From the NCBI GenBank assembly GCA_002025645.1, contig CP018783.1, forward strand, positions 1,364,001 through 1,428,000: DNA of 64,000 nucleotides, given 5' to 3'. Below, piece after piece: positions 1 through 8,442 of this stretch. The notes under the pieces are model-generated. The model was given only the letters and a program-made list of their open reading frames with translations. It ran no database searches and had not been told where the DNA came from. Every line of letters starts with the position of its first letter. Position 1 is the first letter of the stretch. A program made the translations under genes and the position numbers. Origin of the DNA: Curtobacterium pusillum (GTDB lineage Bacteria > Actinomycetota > Actinomycetes > Actinomycetales > Microbacteriaceae).

Positions 1-1
1 G

Positions 2-496
2 CTCGCCGCGATGTTCCTGCCGTTCCCGGTGCTCGCGCTCTCGCAGGTGAAGCTGACCGGCCTCGCGCACCTGGACAACCCGTTCGGCGTCGCGATCCTG
101 CACGTCATGTTCCAGCTGTCCTTCAGCGTGCTGCTGTTCACCGCGTTCCTGCGGTCGATCCCGGCCGAGCTCGAGGAGAGCGCCCGCATCGACGGCGCGA
201 GCACGGGGCAGGTGTTCTGGCGGCTGGTGTTCCCGCTCCTCGCACCGATGAGCGCCACCGTCGGGATCTTCGCGTTCCTGGCCTCGTGGAACGACTTCGT
301 GATGCCGTCGCTCATCACCTCGGACCCGGCGCTGCAGACGCTGCCGGTGCTGCAGCAGATGTTCCAGACGCAGTTCAGCAACAACTACAACGTGTCGTTC
401 GCCTCGTACCTGATGGCGATGGCACCGGCGATCATCGTCTACCTCATCACCCAGCGCTGGGTGATGGCGGGTGTGACGCAGGGCGCGATCAAGTGA
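2..496 (+). CDS. Carbohydrate ABC transporter permease, MalG type (5' end missing)
   Basis: Inner-membrane subunit of a CUT1-type sugar importer. The frame is open from the window edge, so only the C-terminal roughly 165 residues are present. The EAA loop that contacts the ATPase is visible (EESARIDGAS near residues 58-67 of the fragment), followed by hydrophobic segments with the usual WND turn and the late IVYLITQRW helix. The upstream permease and binding protein should lie left of the window. The next gene, a GH13 alpha-glucosidase, begins 26 bp downstream, so import of an alpha-glucoside and its hydrolysis are probably coupled; the sugar itself is inferred from that neighbour. Confidence 0.93.
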   Translation, partial: LAAMFLPFPVLALSQVKLTGLAHLDNPFGVAILHVMFQLSFSVLLFTAFLRSIPAELEESARIDGASTGQVFWRLVFPLLAPMSATVGIFAFLASWNDFVMPSLITSDPALQTLPVLQQMFQTQFSNNYNVSFASYLMAMAPAIIVYLITQRWVMAGVTQGAIK

Positions 497-522
497 CGAC
501 AGCAACCGAAAGAAGGAACCCC

Positions 523-2184
523 GTGACCGACACCCTGGTCCAGACCACCCCGACCGCGACCGACGAGACCTGGTGGCGCCAGGCCAGCGTCTACCAGATC
601 TACCCGCGGTCCTTCGCGGACGCGAACGGCGACGGCATCGGCGACCTGCCCGGCGTGACCGCCCGCGTGCCGTACCTGGCGTCGCTCGGCATCGAGGCCG
701 TCTGGCTCAGCCCGTTCTACCCGTCCGCTCTCGCGGACGGCGGCTACGACGTCGACGACTACCGCGACATCGACCCGCGCCTCGGCACGCTCGAGGACTT
801 CGACGAGATGGTCGCCGCGCTGCACGGTGCGGGCATCCGCGTGATCGTCGACGTGGTGCCGAACCACACGAGCGACCGCCACGCCTGGTTCCGCGAGGCG
901 CTCGCCTCGCCGAAGGGCTCCCCCGCCCGCGACCGGTACGTGTTCCGCGACGGCACCGGGCCTTCCGGCGAACACGCCCCGGCCGACTGGATCTCGATCT
1001 TCGGCGGCCCGGCCTGGACCGCGGTCGGCGACGGCCAGTGGTACCTGCACAACTTCGCCAAGGAGCAGCCCGACCTGAACTGGGCGAACCGCGAGGTCCG
1101 CGACGACTTCCTGCACACCCTCCGCTTCTGGTCCGACCGGGGCGTGGACGGCTTCCGCATCGACGTCGCGCACGGCCTGGCGAAGGACCTGCCGGAGGGC
1201 GAGCTGCCGACCTGGGCCGAGGTGCTCGCGTCCCCGAAGGACGGCTCGCACATCCTCTGGGACCGCGACGACGTGCACGAGATCTACGCCGAGTGGCGGA
1301 AGGTCTTCGACGAGTACACCCCGGCACGCACCGCCGTCGCCGAGGCGTGGGTCGCCGCCGACCGCCGCGCCCGGTACGCCAGCGCCGACGGGCTCGGGCA
1401 GGCGTTCAACTTCGACCTGCTCGAGGCCGACTTCGACGCCGCGTCGTTCCGGACGATCATCGAGTTCAACCTCGGACTCGCCGAGCAGTCCGGTTCGTCG
1501 ACCACGTGGGTGTTCTCGAACCACGACGTCGTCCGGCACGCCACCCGCTACGCCCTGCCCGCCCGCAACGGCGCCGAGGAGAAGCAGGGCAGTGCCTGGC
1601 TGCTCGCCGGTGGTTCGCAGGACGCGCTCGACCGGTCACTCGGCCTCCGGCGGGCGACGGCGGCGACGCTCCTCGAGCTCGCCCTGCCCGGCTCCGCGTA
1701 CCTGTACCAGGGCGAGGAGCTCGGCCTGCACGAGGTCGGCGACATCCCCGACGCGGACCGCCAGGACCCGGCGTTCTTCCGGAACCCGGGCATCGACGTC
1801 GGCCGTGACGGGTGCCGCGTGCCGCTCCCCTGGACGACGTCCGGTTCGTCGTTCGGCTTCGGTTCCGGGACGGCACACCTGCCGCAGCCCTCGTGGTTCG
1901 GCGCCGTGAGCGTCGAGGCCGAGGACGCGGACCCCGACTCGACCCTGAACCTGTACCGGAAGGCCCTCGGTCTGCGCGGGCAGCTGCAGTCCGAGGAGCA
2001 CCTCGAGTGGCTCGAGACCGGGCGCGAGGACGTGCTCGCGTTCCGCCGCCCGAACGGCTGGACGAGCGTCACGGTGTTCGGCGACGAGCCGTACGAACTC
2101 CCCTCCGGCGAGCTGCTGCTCGCCTCCGCGCCGGTGGCAGACGGCGCACTGTCGGGTGTGGGGACCGCCTGGTTGCGTTCCTGA
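523..2184 (+). CDS. GH13 alpha-glucosidase / oligo-1,6-glucosidase
   Basis: Cytoplasmic hydrolase releasing glucose from alpha-glucosides such as maltose, isomaltose or trehalulose-type sugars (family knowledge; exact linkage not predictable). 553 residues, normal for the family. The four conserved GH13 regions are present: DVVPNHTS (110-117), GFRIDVAH with nucleophile Asp214, AEAW with acid/base Glu274, and FSNHD ending at Asp335. No signal peptide. The GTG at 523 is chosen because it follows a GAAAGAAGG ribosome-binding site and precedes the first conserved residues (WWRQASVYQIYPRSF); a longer open frame upstream overlaps the permease. Likely cotranscribed with the permease and followed by a strong hairpin. 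Confidence 0.93.
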   Translation: MTDTLVQTTPTATDETWWRQASVYQIYPRSFADANGDGIGDLPGVTARVPYLASLGIEAVWLSPFYPSALADGGYDVDDYRDIDPRLGTLEDFDEMVAALHGAGIRVIVDVVPNHTSDRHAWFREALASPKGSPARDRYVFRDGTGPSGEHAPADWISIFGGPAWTAVGDGQWYLHNFAKEQPDLNWANREVRDDFLHTLRFWSDRGVDGFRIDVAHGLAKDLPEGELPTWAEVLASPKDGSHILWDRDDVHEIYAEWRKVFDEYTPARTAVAEAWVAADRRARYASADGLGQAFNFDLLEADFDAASFRTIIEFNLGLAEQSGSSTTWVFSNHDVVRHATRYALPARNGAEEKQGSAWLLAGGSQDALDRSLGLRRATAATLLELALPGSAYLYQGEELGLHEVGDIPDADRQDPAFFRNPGIDVGRDGCRVPLPWTTSGSSFGFGSGTAHLPQPSWFGAVSVEAEDADPDSTLNLYRKALGLRGQLQSEEHLEWLETGREDVLAFRRPNGWTSVTVFGDEPYELPSGELLLASAPVADGALSGVGTAWLRS

Positions 2185-2203
2185 CGGAACCAGGAGGCGG
2201 AGT

Positions 2204-2250
2204 GGCGCGCCCGGCTCAGGGGCAACGCGAAGCGTTGCGCCGGGCGCGCC
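2204..2250 (+). terminator. Two-part hairpin downstream of the GH13 gene
   Basis: Outer arms 2204-2215 and 2239-2250 pair perfectly over 12 bp; inner arms 2222-2228 (GCAACGC) and 2232-2238 (GCGTTGC) pair perfectly with a GAA loop; six unpaired bases (2216-2221) lie on the left only. It starts 20 bp after the stop codon and has no T-run, as is common in high-GC actinobacteria. Flanking sequence 2284-2305 contains a CTGGAGGCGCGG-type repeat arm in reverse orientation. Confidence 0.7.
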
Positions 2251-2380
2251 GACCGAGCCTGCGAGGGAGGACGGTGCGGGCAGGCACCGCGCCTCCAGTC
2301 CGTCAGGCGGTCGCCATCTCGGGCCGTGGGCCGGTCCGTCAGGTGCGGCCGGTATGGTCGGTCCGTCGAGAGGGGCGAGG

Positions 2381-3310
2381 ATGGCCGGGGCGAGCATCAG
2401 CGTGCAGGACTTCGTCATGCGCTTCGGGGACCGCAACGTCGTCGACGGTCTGTCGTTCGACATCGCCCCCGGCGAGACCTTCGGCCTGCTCGGCAGCAAC
2501 GGCTCCGGCAAGACCACGACGATCCGCGCCCTGCTCGGCATCACGACCCCGACGTCGGGCACCCTGACGATCGACGGGCACCCGTACAAGCCGGCGACCG
2601 GCGGCATCGGTTACCTGCCCGAGGAGCGCGGCCTGTACCGCAAGGAGTCCGTCATCGACGTGATGACCTACTTCGGGCGACTGCGCGGCCTGCGAGGACC
2701 CGAGGCGACGGCCTGGAGCATGGACTACCTCGCCCGGGTCGGCCTGGCGGACCGCGCGAAGCTCCGCGTCGACAAGCTCTCCGGTGGCCAGCAGCAGAAG
2801 GTGCAGCTCGGGATCACGATCATGGACCGGCCACGGCTGCTCATCCTCGACGAGCCGACGAAGGGCCTCGACCCGGTGAACCGCCGGCTGCTGCTCGACC
2901 TCGTCGACGAACGGAAGGCCGACGGCGCCACCGTGATCCTCGTCACCCACCACATGGACGAGGTCGAACGGCTCTGCGACCGCATCCTGCTCCTGAAGGA
3001 CGGCACGGCGGCCGCGTACGGCACCATCCCCGACGTGCAGGACGCCTTCGGCGGCGCGGTCGCCCGGGTCGGCCTCGACGGACCCGTGCCGCAGTCACCG
3101 CTGTACCGGATGGCCCGGCACGAGGGCCACGTCGCGTACCTCGTCCCGACGCCCGAGGCGACCGCCGACGGCTCGGACATCCTCGCCTCCCTCGTGTCGG
3201 CGGGTGTGCACGTCACCGCGTTCGAGATGCGACGGATCCCGCTCGACGAGATCTTCGTCCAGGTCTACGGGCACGACGCGCTCGCTGCCGAGTCGGGGGT
3301 CGCCGCGTGA
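2381..3310 (+). CDS. ABC transporter ATP-binding protein, NatA-like
   Basis: Nucleotide-binding subunit of an ABC-2 type exporter. 309 residues with Walker A GSNGSGKT (38-45), signature LSGGQQQK (133-140), Walker [13 protein letters not shown] (153-164) and a C-terminal extension of about 90 residues as in NatA/DUF4162-type ATPases. ATG at 2381 follows a purine-rich GAGAGGGGCGAGG and starts right at the conserved N-terminal strand; a longer upstream reading is intergenic. Overlaps the permease gene by 4 bp (GTGA), so translation is coupled. The exported substrate (sodium, drug or peptide) cannot be told from sequence. Confidence 0.93.
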   Translation: MAGASISVQDFVMRFGDRNVVDGLSFDIAPGETFGLLGSNGSGKTTTIRALLGITTPTSGTLTIDGHPYKPATGGIGYLPEERGLYRKESVIDVMTYFGRLRGLRGPEATAWSMDYLARVGLADRAKLRVDKLSGGQQQKVQLGITIMDRPRLLILDEPTKGLDPVNRRLLLDLVDERKADGATVILVTHHMDEVERLCDRILLLKDGTAAAYGTIPDVQDAFGGAVARVGLDGPVPQSPLYRMARHEGHVAYLVPTPEATADGSDILASLVSAGVHVTAFEMRRIPLDEIFVQVYGHDALAAESGVAA

Positions 3311-4524
3311 GCCGCCTCGGGACCGTCGTCCGGTTCGAGTTCGTCCGCGCGGTGAAGAAGCCAGCGTTCTGGATCGGCACACTCGCCCTGCCGGTCGTCA
3401 TCGTCGTGGTGTCGCTGCTCGTCGGGGTGGGCCAGGCGGCCGGTACCGACTCGGTCATGACGAGCTCCTCGGCGTCGAAGACCCCGTTCCGGTACGTCGA
3501 CCACTCCGGGCTCGTGTCCCAGACCGTCGCGGCGAAGTGGGGTGGGTCGCCCTCCACCGACGCGGCGGCAGACCGGGCCGCGGTCCGCGACGGCACGCTC
3601 GACGCGTTCATCGAGTTCCCGGCGTCACCGTCGACCAAGCCGATCCGCGTCGACGCCGCCGACCGCGGGTTGTTCGGCAACGGCGGCTACTCGTCGCTGG
3701 CCGAACGCGTGCTCGAGCAGAGCGTCGCCGCGACCGTCGACGACCCCGAGACCATCCAGCTGCTGCGGACGCCTCCGGACACCGACCTCACGACGTACGC
3801 GGACGGCCAGGTCGCCCCAGGATGGCTGTCGATCGTGCCGCCGTTCCTCTACGTCGCGGCGTTCTTCGGGCTCGTGATCCTGCTGGCGACCCGCATGGTG
3901 ACGGTCGTGGTCGAGGAGAAGGAGAACCGCATCTCCGAGATGATCCTCACCACCGTGACCGCCGGTGACCTCATCCGCGGCAAGGTCATCGCGATGCTGC
4001 TCGTCGGGTTCGTGCAGATCGGGGTGTTCCTGGTGCCCGGACTGATCGGGCTGCTGGTGGCACTCCCCCTGATTGCCTCGCGCCTCGGCGGGCTGGTCGT
4101 CGACCCGTGGCGGATGCTCGTCGGTGCGCTGCTGCTCGTCGGCGGCGTGCTGCTCGCCTCGGCGCTGTTCGTGGCCGTCGGTGCCGCGGTGCCCTCGATC
4201 AAGGACGCCTCGGCGCTGCAGTCCGTCGCGATCTTCTCGCTGATCATCCCGCTCTACGCGGCGTTCTTCGTGATGACCACCCCGACGTCGCCGATCGCGT
4301 CGTTCTTCACGTACTTCCCGACGTTCACACCGATCACCGCGATGGTGCGGAACGCGGTCGGGTCGCTCACGGTCGTCGAGTCGGTGGTCTGCATCGTCGA
4401 GGTGTTCGTCGTCGCCGCGCTGCTGCTCTGGTTCGCCCAGTACCTGTTCCGGCACTCGGTCGCCCAGTACGGGTCGAAGGTCACGCTCCGCCAGATCGCG
4501 TCGTGGCGGCGCTCGCGTCCGTAG
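3307..4524 (+). CDS. ABC-2 type permease, NatB-like
   Basis: Membrane partner of the preceding ATPase. 405 residues: one N-terminal transmembrane helix (about 22-43), an extracytoplasmic domain of roughly 125 residues, then about five helices from residue 175 on, the classic NatB/ABC2_membrane_3 layout. The cytoplasmic segment EEKENRISEMILTTV is the conserved motif of this family. GTG at 3307 overlaps the stop of the ATPase gene. Ends 6 bp before the convergent TetR gene, which could regulate it, though no operator was identified. Confidence 0.92.
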   Translation: MSRLGTVVRFEFVRAVKKPAFWIGTLALPVVIVVVSLLVGVGQAAGTDSVMTSSSASKTPFRYVDHSGLVSQTVAAKWGGSPSTDAAADRAAVRDGTLDAFIEFPASPSTKPIRVDAADRGLFGNGGYSSLAERVLEQSVAATVDDPETIQLLRTPPDTDLTTYADGQVAPGWLSIVPPFLYVAAFFGLVILLATRMVTVVVEEKENRISEMILTTVTAGDLIRGKVIAMLLVGFVQIGVFLVPGLIGLLVALPLIASRLGGLVVDPWRMLVGALLLVGGVLLASALFVAVGAAVPSIKDASALQSVAIFSLIIPLYAAFFVMTTPTSPIASFFTYFPTFTPITAMVRNAVGSLTVVESVVCIVEVFVVAALLLWFAQYLFRHSVAQYGSKVTLRQIASWRRSRP

Positions 4525-4530
4525 CCGCGG

Positions 4531-5163
4531 TCAGCTCGTGAGGACGACCTCGTCGAGGTCCCACGCGGGGACCTCGTGCTCGCGCCACCCCTGACGGAGC
4601 GTGCGGACGGAGCGGTCGAACTCCACCAGGACGTCGATGTGCGGCCGGACGAGCATCTGGATCTGCAGCCCCTCGTACACGGCCAGCAGCTGTGTCGCCG
4701 CCTGGTACGCGGGGATCGCCAACCGCTCGCTGCCGGCGTCGACGTCGCGCTGGAGCCCGGCCGAGAGCTGTTCGACGTACTCCTCGAAGCGCTTCCGGAA
4801 CAGCTCGGCGAACCCGGTGTCGGCCGCCGCGATCGTGATCACACCGGCGAGCACCCGGACGAGCCCCGGATCGGCGACGTCCTCGGCGAGGGTCATCCGG
4901 ACGTGGTCGATCGTGCACTTCGGCGGGTTCGTCCGACGCGTCCCACGCAGCTGCGTCCAGCGGTCGTACGTCACGAGCAGCAGGGCGTCCCACGTCGGGA
5001 ACAGCCGCTCGACGACGTCGACCCCGATCCCGGCCACCTCGGCGACGACAGTCGCATCGACACTGTCGAACGGGTGGAGCCGGTAGGCGCGGATGGCTCC
5101 GCGGACGATCCGCTCGGCGAGGGACTGCTCGTCCCCGAGCGAGGCGTCGTGGTCGTGTTCCAT
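4531..5163 (-). CDS. TetR-family transcriptional regulator
   Basis: 210 residues. The N-terminal 60 residues form a TetR-like helix-turn-helix (VDATVVAEVAGIGVDVVERLFPTWDALLL); the C-terminal part is an all-helical ligand domain that I cannot assign. ATG at 5163 is the only start upstream of the DNA-binding helices. Convergent with the NatAB-like exporter and only 6 bp from it; regulation of that exporter is plausible but unproven. No clear ribosome-binding site is visible. Confidence 0.85.
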   Translation of the reverse strand: MEHDHDASLGDEQSLAERIVRGAIRAYRLHPFDSVDATVVAEVAGIGVDVVERLFPTWDALLLVTYDRWTQLRGTRRTNPPKCTIDHVRMTLAEDVADPGLVRVLAGVITIAAADTGFAELFRKRFEEYVEQLSAGLQRDVDAGSERLAIPAYQAATQLLAVYEGLQIQMLVRPHIDVLVEFDRSVRTLRQGWREHEVPAWDLDEVVLTS

Positions 5164-5230
5164 CCGTCCATCTCACCCCGTCGACGGCCCCGTGTCTCGT
5201 CCCAGACCGGGGGCCGCGCACTCCGGACGG

Positions 5231-5896
5231 TCAGCCGACCGTGACCGGCGCCGCCGACGGCTTCGTCCGCTGGTTCATCCAGACGAAGAACCCGGTGAGG
5301 GTGAACACCCCGTAGAAGACGTACATGAGTCCGGACGCGTAGTAGCCGGCCGAGAACAGCAGCGGAACGCCCACGAGGTCCACCGCGACCCAGACGAGCC
5401 AGAACTCGACCCACCCCTTCGCCATGCCGTACGTGGCGAGCAGCGACCCGACGAAGATCCACGCGTCGCTCCACACGGGTTCGTAGGAACCGAGGGCGCG
5501 GAAGATCGGGGTCAGGACCGCAGTGCCGCCCACCATGACGAGGACCATCAGTCCACGAGCCCGCCAGGAGGCCCAGCGCGGGTCGATCACGGTCGTCGCG
5601 TCGTCGGGACGGTGCGTCCAGCGGTACCAGCCGTAGATGCTCACGATGATGAACATGACCTGTCGGCCGGCCTGGCCGAGCAGGTTCACCGGGTTCGGGG
5701 TGTCGAAGAGCGCCCCCATGAAGACCGTGAAGAGCAGGGCGTTGCCGACGATGCCGACCGGCCAGGCCCAGACCTTGCGGCGCATCCCACCGAGGGCGCT
5801 GAGCAGGCCGAACACGTTGCCGATCACCTCGCGCCAGAGCACGGTCTGGTCGCCGATGACGAGCTGCGCGTCGAACAACCACCGCACGATGCCCAT
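5231..5896 (-). CDS. pnuC: PnuC-like nicotinamide riboside transporter
   Basis: Membrane facilitator of the PnuC family, which takes up nicotinamide riboside or related vitamins for NAD synthesis. 221 residues, about seven hydrophobic segments. The family pattern is visible in NVFGLLSALGGMRRKVWAWP, in IYGWYRW (second half of the transporter) and in the C-terminal GYYASGLMYVFYG segment. ATG at 5896 is chosen because GAGGAGG lies immediately upstream. The true cargo could be another vitamin, since PnuC homologues also carry thiamine or riboflavin; no NAD or TPP riboswitch was recognised upstream. Confidence 0.85.
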   Translation of the reverse strand: MGIVRWLFDAQLVIGDQTVLWREVIGNVFGLLSALGGMRRKVWAWPVGIVGNALLFTVFMGALFDTPNPVNLLGQAGRQVMFIIVSIYGWYRWTHRPDDATTVIDPRWASWRARGLMVLVMVGGTAVLTPIFRALGSYEPVWSDAWIFVGSLLATYGMAKGWVEFWLVWVAVDLVGVPLLFSAGYYASGLMYVFYGVFTLTGFFVWMNQRTKPSAAPVTVG

Positions 5897-5982
5897 GGGC
5901 CCTCCTCGTTTCCGGACGGTGCAACGGTACGGGGGTGCTCGGCATTCCGAACTCCGGGGCCGTCGCATCGGGGTACAAAACG

Positions 5983-6065
5983 TGTCGGCACTCTCGGGGA
6001 CGAAAATGCCCCCTGTACTGGGTCCATTCAGACGCATGTTTCCTCTTGTCGGCACTTTGGGGGAC
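5983..6065. repeat. Pair of 19-bp direct repeats before the SipW-type cassette
   Basis: TGTCGGCACTCTCGGGGAC at 5983-6001 and TGTCGGCACTTTGGGGGAC at 6047-6065 differ at two bases and are 64 bp apart start to start, about six helical turns. The 346-bp gap 5897-6243 is locally AT-richer than its surroundings and holds these repeats plus the promoter below; no gene was seen in it. They may be regulator sites or duplicated promoter modules. Confidence 0.55.
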
Positions 6066-6074
6066 CGGTAGCGT
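6046..6074 (+). promoter_or_regulatory. Putative sigma-A-like promoter of the SipW-type cassette
   Basis: TTGTCG (6046-6051), a 17-nt spacer and TAGCGT (6069-6074). The -10 form TAnnnT is usual for actinobacterial housekeeping promoters. It lies 170 bp before the first gene and overlaps the second copy of the direct repeat, leaving a long 5' leader. Confidence 0.45.
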
Positions 6075-6243
6075 CGTCACCAGAGCGAGTCCAGCCCGCC
6101 CGAGACGTGTCACGTCGCGGAGCCCGGCGACCACTCTCCGGCACAGGTCAGCCGCGACCCCGCGAACCAGGGGCCGATGACATCGTTCCATCGGCACCGC
6201 CGATGGCCTCAGCGCGCCCGAACGCGCAGGAACGGACTCCTCC

Positions 6244-6798
6244 ATGCACAAGATCGTGACCGGTGCCATCGCCGGCGCCGCCGGTGTCGCCCTCCTCCTG
6301 GGCGGTGCGGGCACCTTCGCCCTCTGGAACGCCAGCGCCAGCACGGCGGCATCGTCGGTGAGCTCCGGCTCGCTGACCCTCAGCGCCAACAACGACGGCG
6401 TCTGGACCGACGTCACGAACGGCCGCTCGGCGACGATCAACCCGGCGAGCGCCCTCATGGTGCCGGGCAACACGTACCAGTTCACCCAGACGCTGACGAT
6501 CGGTGCGACCGGCCAGGACCTCAAGGCCAACCTCACGTACGCCAACCAGAGCATCACGGGTGACGCCGCGCTCCTCGCCGCGACGACGAAGACCCTCGCA
6601 GTGACGTCGTCGAGCGCCTCGGTCGTGCAGTCAACGTCGAACGCGAACACCTTCGTCGTCTCGCCCTCGTCGGCGACCTCGACGGTGAAGGTCGTCTTCA
6701 CCATCGCGCTCCCCTCGTCGGCGACCACCGGGCAGGGCGGCACCCTCAACGTCGGCGCGCTCGCCTTCACGCTGACGCAGACCGCGATCGGTTCCTGA
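6244..6798 (+). CDS. Secreted protein with SipW-type (alternate) signal peptide, TasA/camelysin-like
   Basis: 184 residues. The N-terminus has the hydrophobic run and GGAGTFALWNAS motif (about 20-31) that characterise signal peptides cut by SipW-type peptidases. The mature part is Ser/Thr/Ala-rich, predicted beta-rich and lacks cysteines, resembling fibre or surface proteins of the TasA/CalY group; that similarity is by pattern, not alignment. First gene of a four-gene cluster ending in the matching peptidase. ATG 6244 is the only start before the signal. Confidence 0.85.
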   Translation: MHKIVTGAIAGAAGVALLLGGAGTFALWNASASTAASSVSSGSLTLSANNDGVWTDVTNGRSATINPASALMVPGNTYQFTQTLTIGATGQDLKANLTYANQSITGDAALLAATTKTLAVTSSSASVVQSTSNANTFVVSPSSATSTVKVVFTIALPSSATTGQGGTLNVGALAFTLTQTAIGS

Positions 6799-6815
6799 CC
6801 CGCGGGTGCCGACCC

Positions 6816-6882
6816 GGGCCTGGAAGGCCGTGGTCCCGATGGGTCCCTGATCCGCCGATCGCGACCACGTGCCTCCAGGCCG
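6816..6882 (+). terminator. Imperfect hairpin between first and second SipW-type substrates
   Basis: Arms 6816-6835 and 6863-6882 are imperfect inverted repeats of the GCCTGGAGGC-type family seen elsewhere in the window. Position after the first gene suggests partial termination or mRNA end protection that would make the first protein more abundant than the rest. Confidence 0.45.
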
Positions 6883-6955
6883 TGTCAGCACCACCTGCAC
6901 CACCGCACCGCCCCATCGGCGGTGACCGCACGCCCACGACGACCAGGGGACGGAC

Positions 6956-7552
6956 ATGACCAGCACACCGAGGACGACCGGGCGCCACCGCGCACCGCGT
7001 CGTCACCGGTGGATCTGGCCGACCGTCATCGCCCTGGTCGTCGCGGTCGTGACCGCGATGCTCGGCACCGGCGGCACCTACGCCCTGTGGAACGGCACGG
7101 CGAGCACCTCGGGGTCGACCGTCCGCTCCGCCACCGCGACCATCACCACCGGGCCGCTCTCGGCGATGAACACCGCCGTGCTCGGGCCGGGCACCGGCGT
7201 GACCGGCACCTTCACCGTGCAGAACACGGGCTCGATCCCGCTCAGCATGCGCGTCGCGACCACCTCGACCAAGGTGTCGTACGCCACGAACTCCACGACC
7301 ACGGCCGTGCTCGGTGAGCTGACCCTTCGCCTGTCCGTCGTCGGCTCGACCGCCGACTGCCGCACGGGGCTGTCCGGCGCGAGTGGCCGGCTCGCCGCCT
7401 TCGACACCGGGAGCGGGTCCTTCACCCTCGCCGCCGGGGCCAGCGCCGTCGGCTGCGTCGAGATGGACCTCGACGCCGATGCGCCGCAGAGCGTGGCGGG
7501 CGCCGTGGCCGACTTCTCCCTCACCGTCACCGGGACGCAGGTGAGCGCATGA
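6956..7552 (+). CDS. Second secreted protein with SipW-type signal peptide
   Basis: 198 residues. A basic N-terminus with several arginines precedes a transmembrane-like segment and the motif GTGGTYALWNGTAS (about 42-55). The rest is Thr/Ser-rich with two cysteines (near 139 and 162), unlike the first protein. Conserved phrases such as FTVQNTGSIPLSMRV resemble the immunoglobulin-like folds of TasA-family proteins. ATG 6956 follows AGGGGACGG. Its stop overlaps the next start by 4 bp (ATGA). Confidence 0.85.
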   Translation: MTSTPRTTGRHRAPRRHRWIWPTVIALVVAVVTAMLGTGGTYALWNGTASTSGSTVRSATATITTGPLSAMNTAVLGPGTGVTGTFTVQNTGSIPLSMRVATTSTKVSYATNSTTTAVLGELTLRLSVVGSTADCRTGLSGASGRLAAFDTGSGSFTLAAGASAVGCVEMDLDADAPQSVAGAVADFSLTVTGTQVSA

Positions 7553-8442
7553 GCCGCCGGCTCCGCGCCCTGCTCGCGGTCCTGCTCACCGTCGCGTTCG
7601 TCGCCGGTGGGTCCTCGGCCGCGTTGGCGCTCTGGAGCGCCACCGGGACCACCGCGTCGAGCGTGACGATCGGCAAGACCGGGGCGTCCCTCAGCGGCCC
7701 GAGCGACATGACGACCACGTTCTCGTCCAGCGTGACGTCGATGACGAAGCCGATCACGCTGACGAACACCGGCTCCCTCGCCGGCACCGCGACGACCACC
7801 GTGTCGGTCGTCTCCGGCAGTTCGACCGCCCTCGCCCAAGCGGTGAGCGTCGTCGCGTGGCCCGTCACCGCGACGTCGGCCTGCACGGCGTCCACCGCGG
7901 TCGGCACCGGCTCCGTGTCCGGCACCTGGGCGTCGCTGCCGAGCATGACGTCGAAGCTCGCCGCCGGCGCCAGTGCCGTGTGGTGCACGCGGAGCACGCC
8001 GACCTCGTCCGCCCCGGCGTCCACCACCACGAACGTGAACGTCAACCTCACGGTCACGGCGGGCACGTGGACGTCCGGCGTCGTGCAGGGCGGCTTCTAC
8101 CTGAACACCTCGGCCGCCACCCCGGCGTTCACCTGCACGGACCACAGCGGCACGTACGTCGAGGTCGCCTGGCCGACGTCGTCCCGTCCGAAGGACACCT
8201 GGTACGGCGCGTTCGTCGGTCCCGGTGCCTCGACCATGGTCGGGCAGAAGGAGCAGGACTACTACGGACGCTTCACCCTGGCGCCCGACCAGATCCCGGC
8301 GAGCGTCGCGACCAGCGGTCCGGTGACCGTCACGGTCAAGATCCTCGACAGCGCGGGCAACCCGACGAGCACCGTCGTCGCCAGCGGCACGATCACCCTC
8401 TTCACGCAGAACAACGGGAAGGCAGTCCGATGCGGCGCATGA
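7549..8442 (+). CDS. Third secreted protein with SipW-type signal peptide
   Basis: 297 residues. N-terminal signal with the motif ALALWSATGTTASS (about 25-38), then one or two beta-rich domains (LTNTGSLAGTATTTV repeats the pattern of the second protein) and a C-terminal domain with a cysteine pair. Overlaps the upstream gene by 4 bp and the peptidase gene by 13 bp, so the three are translationally coupled. Function unknown; fibre minor component or anchoring subunit is inference. Confidence 0.85.
   Translation: MSRRLRALLAVLLTVAFVAGGSSAALALWSATGTTASSVTIGKTGASLSGPSDMTTTFSSSVTSMTKPITLTNTGSLAGTATTTVSVVSGSSTALAQAVSVVAWPVTATSACTASTAVGTGSVSGTWASLPSMTSKLAAGASAVWCTRSTPTSSAPASTTTNVNVNLTVTAGTWTSGVVQGGFYLNTSAATPAFTCTDHSGTYVEVAWPTSSRPKDTWYGAFVGPGASTMVGQKEQDYYGRFTLAPDQIPASVATSGPVTVTVKILDSAGNPTSTVVASGTITLFTQNNGKAVRCGA

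Noticed and set aside
2156..2380. N-terminal extension of the NatA-like ATPase
   Set aside because: The region covers the GH13 stop, a strong hairpin and a repeat arm; the ATG at 2381 has a suitable upstream sequence and starts at the conserved fold.
5897..6243. Possible NAD or TPP riboswitch upstream of the PnuC-like gene
   Set aside because: The gene has a short leader with a strong ribosome-binding site and no recognisable riboswitch core; the direct repeats face the SipW-type cassette instead.
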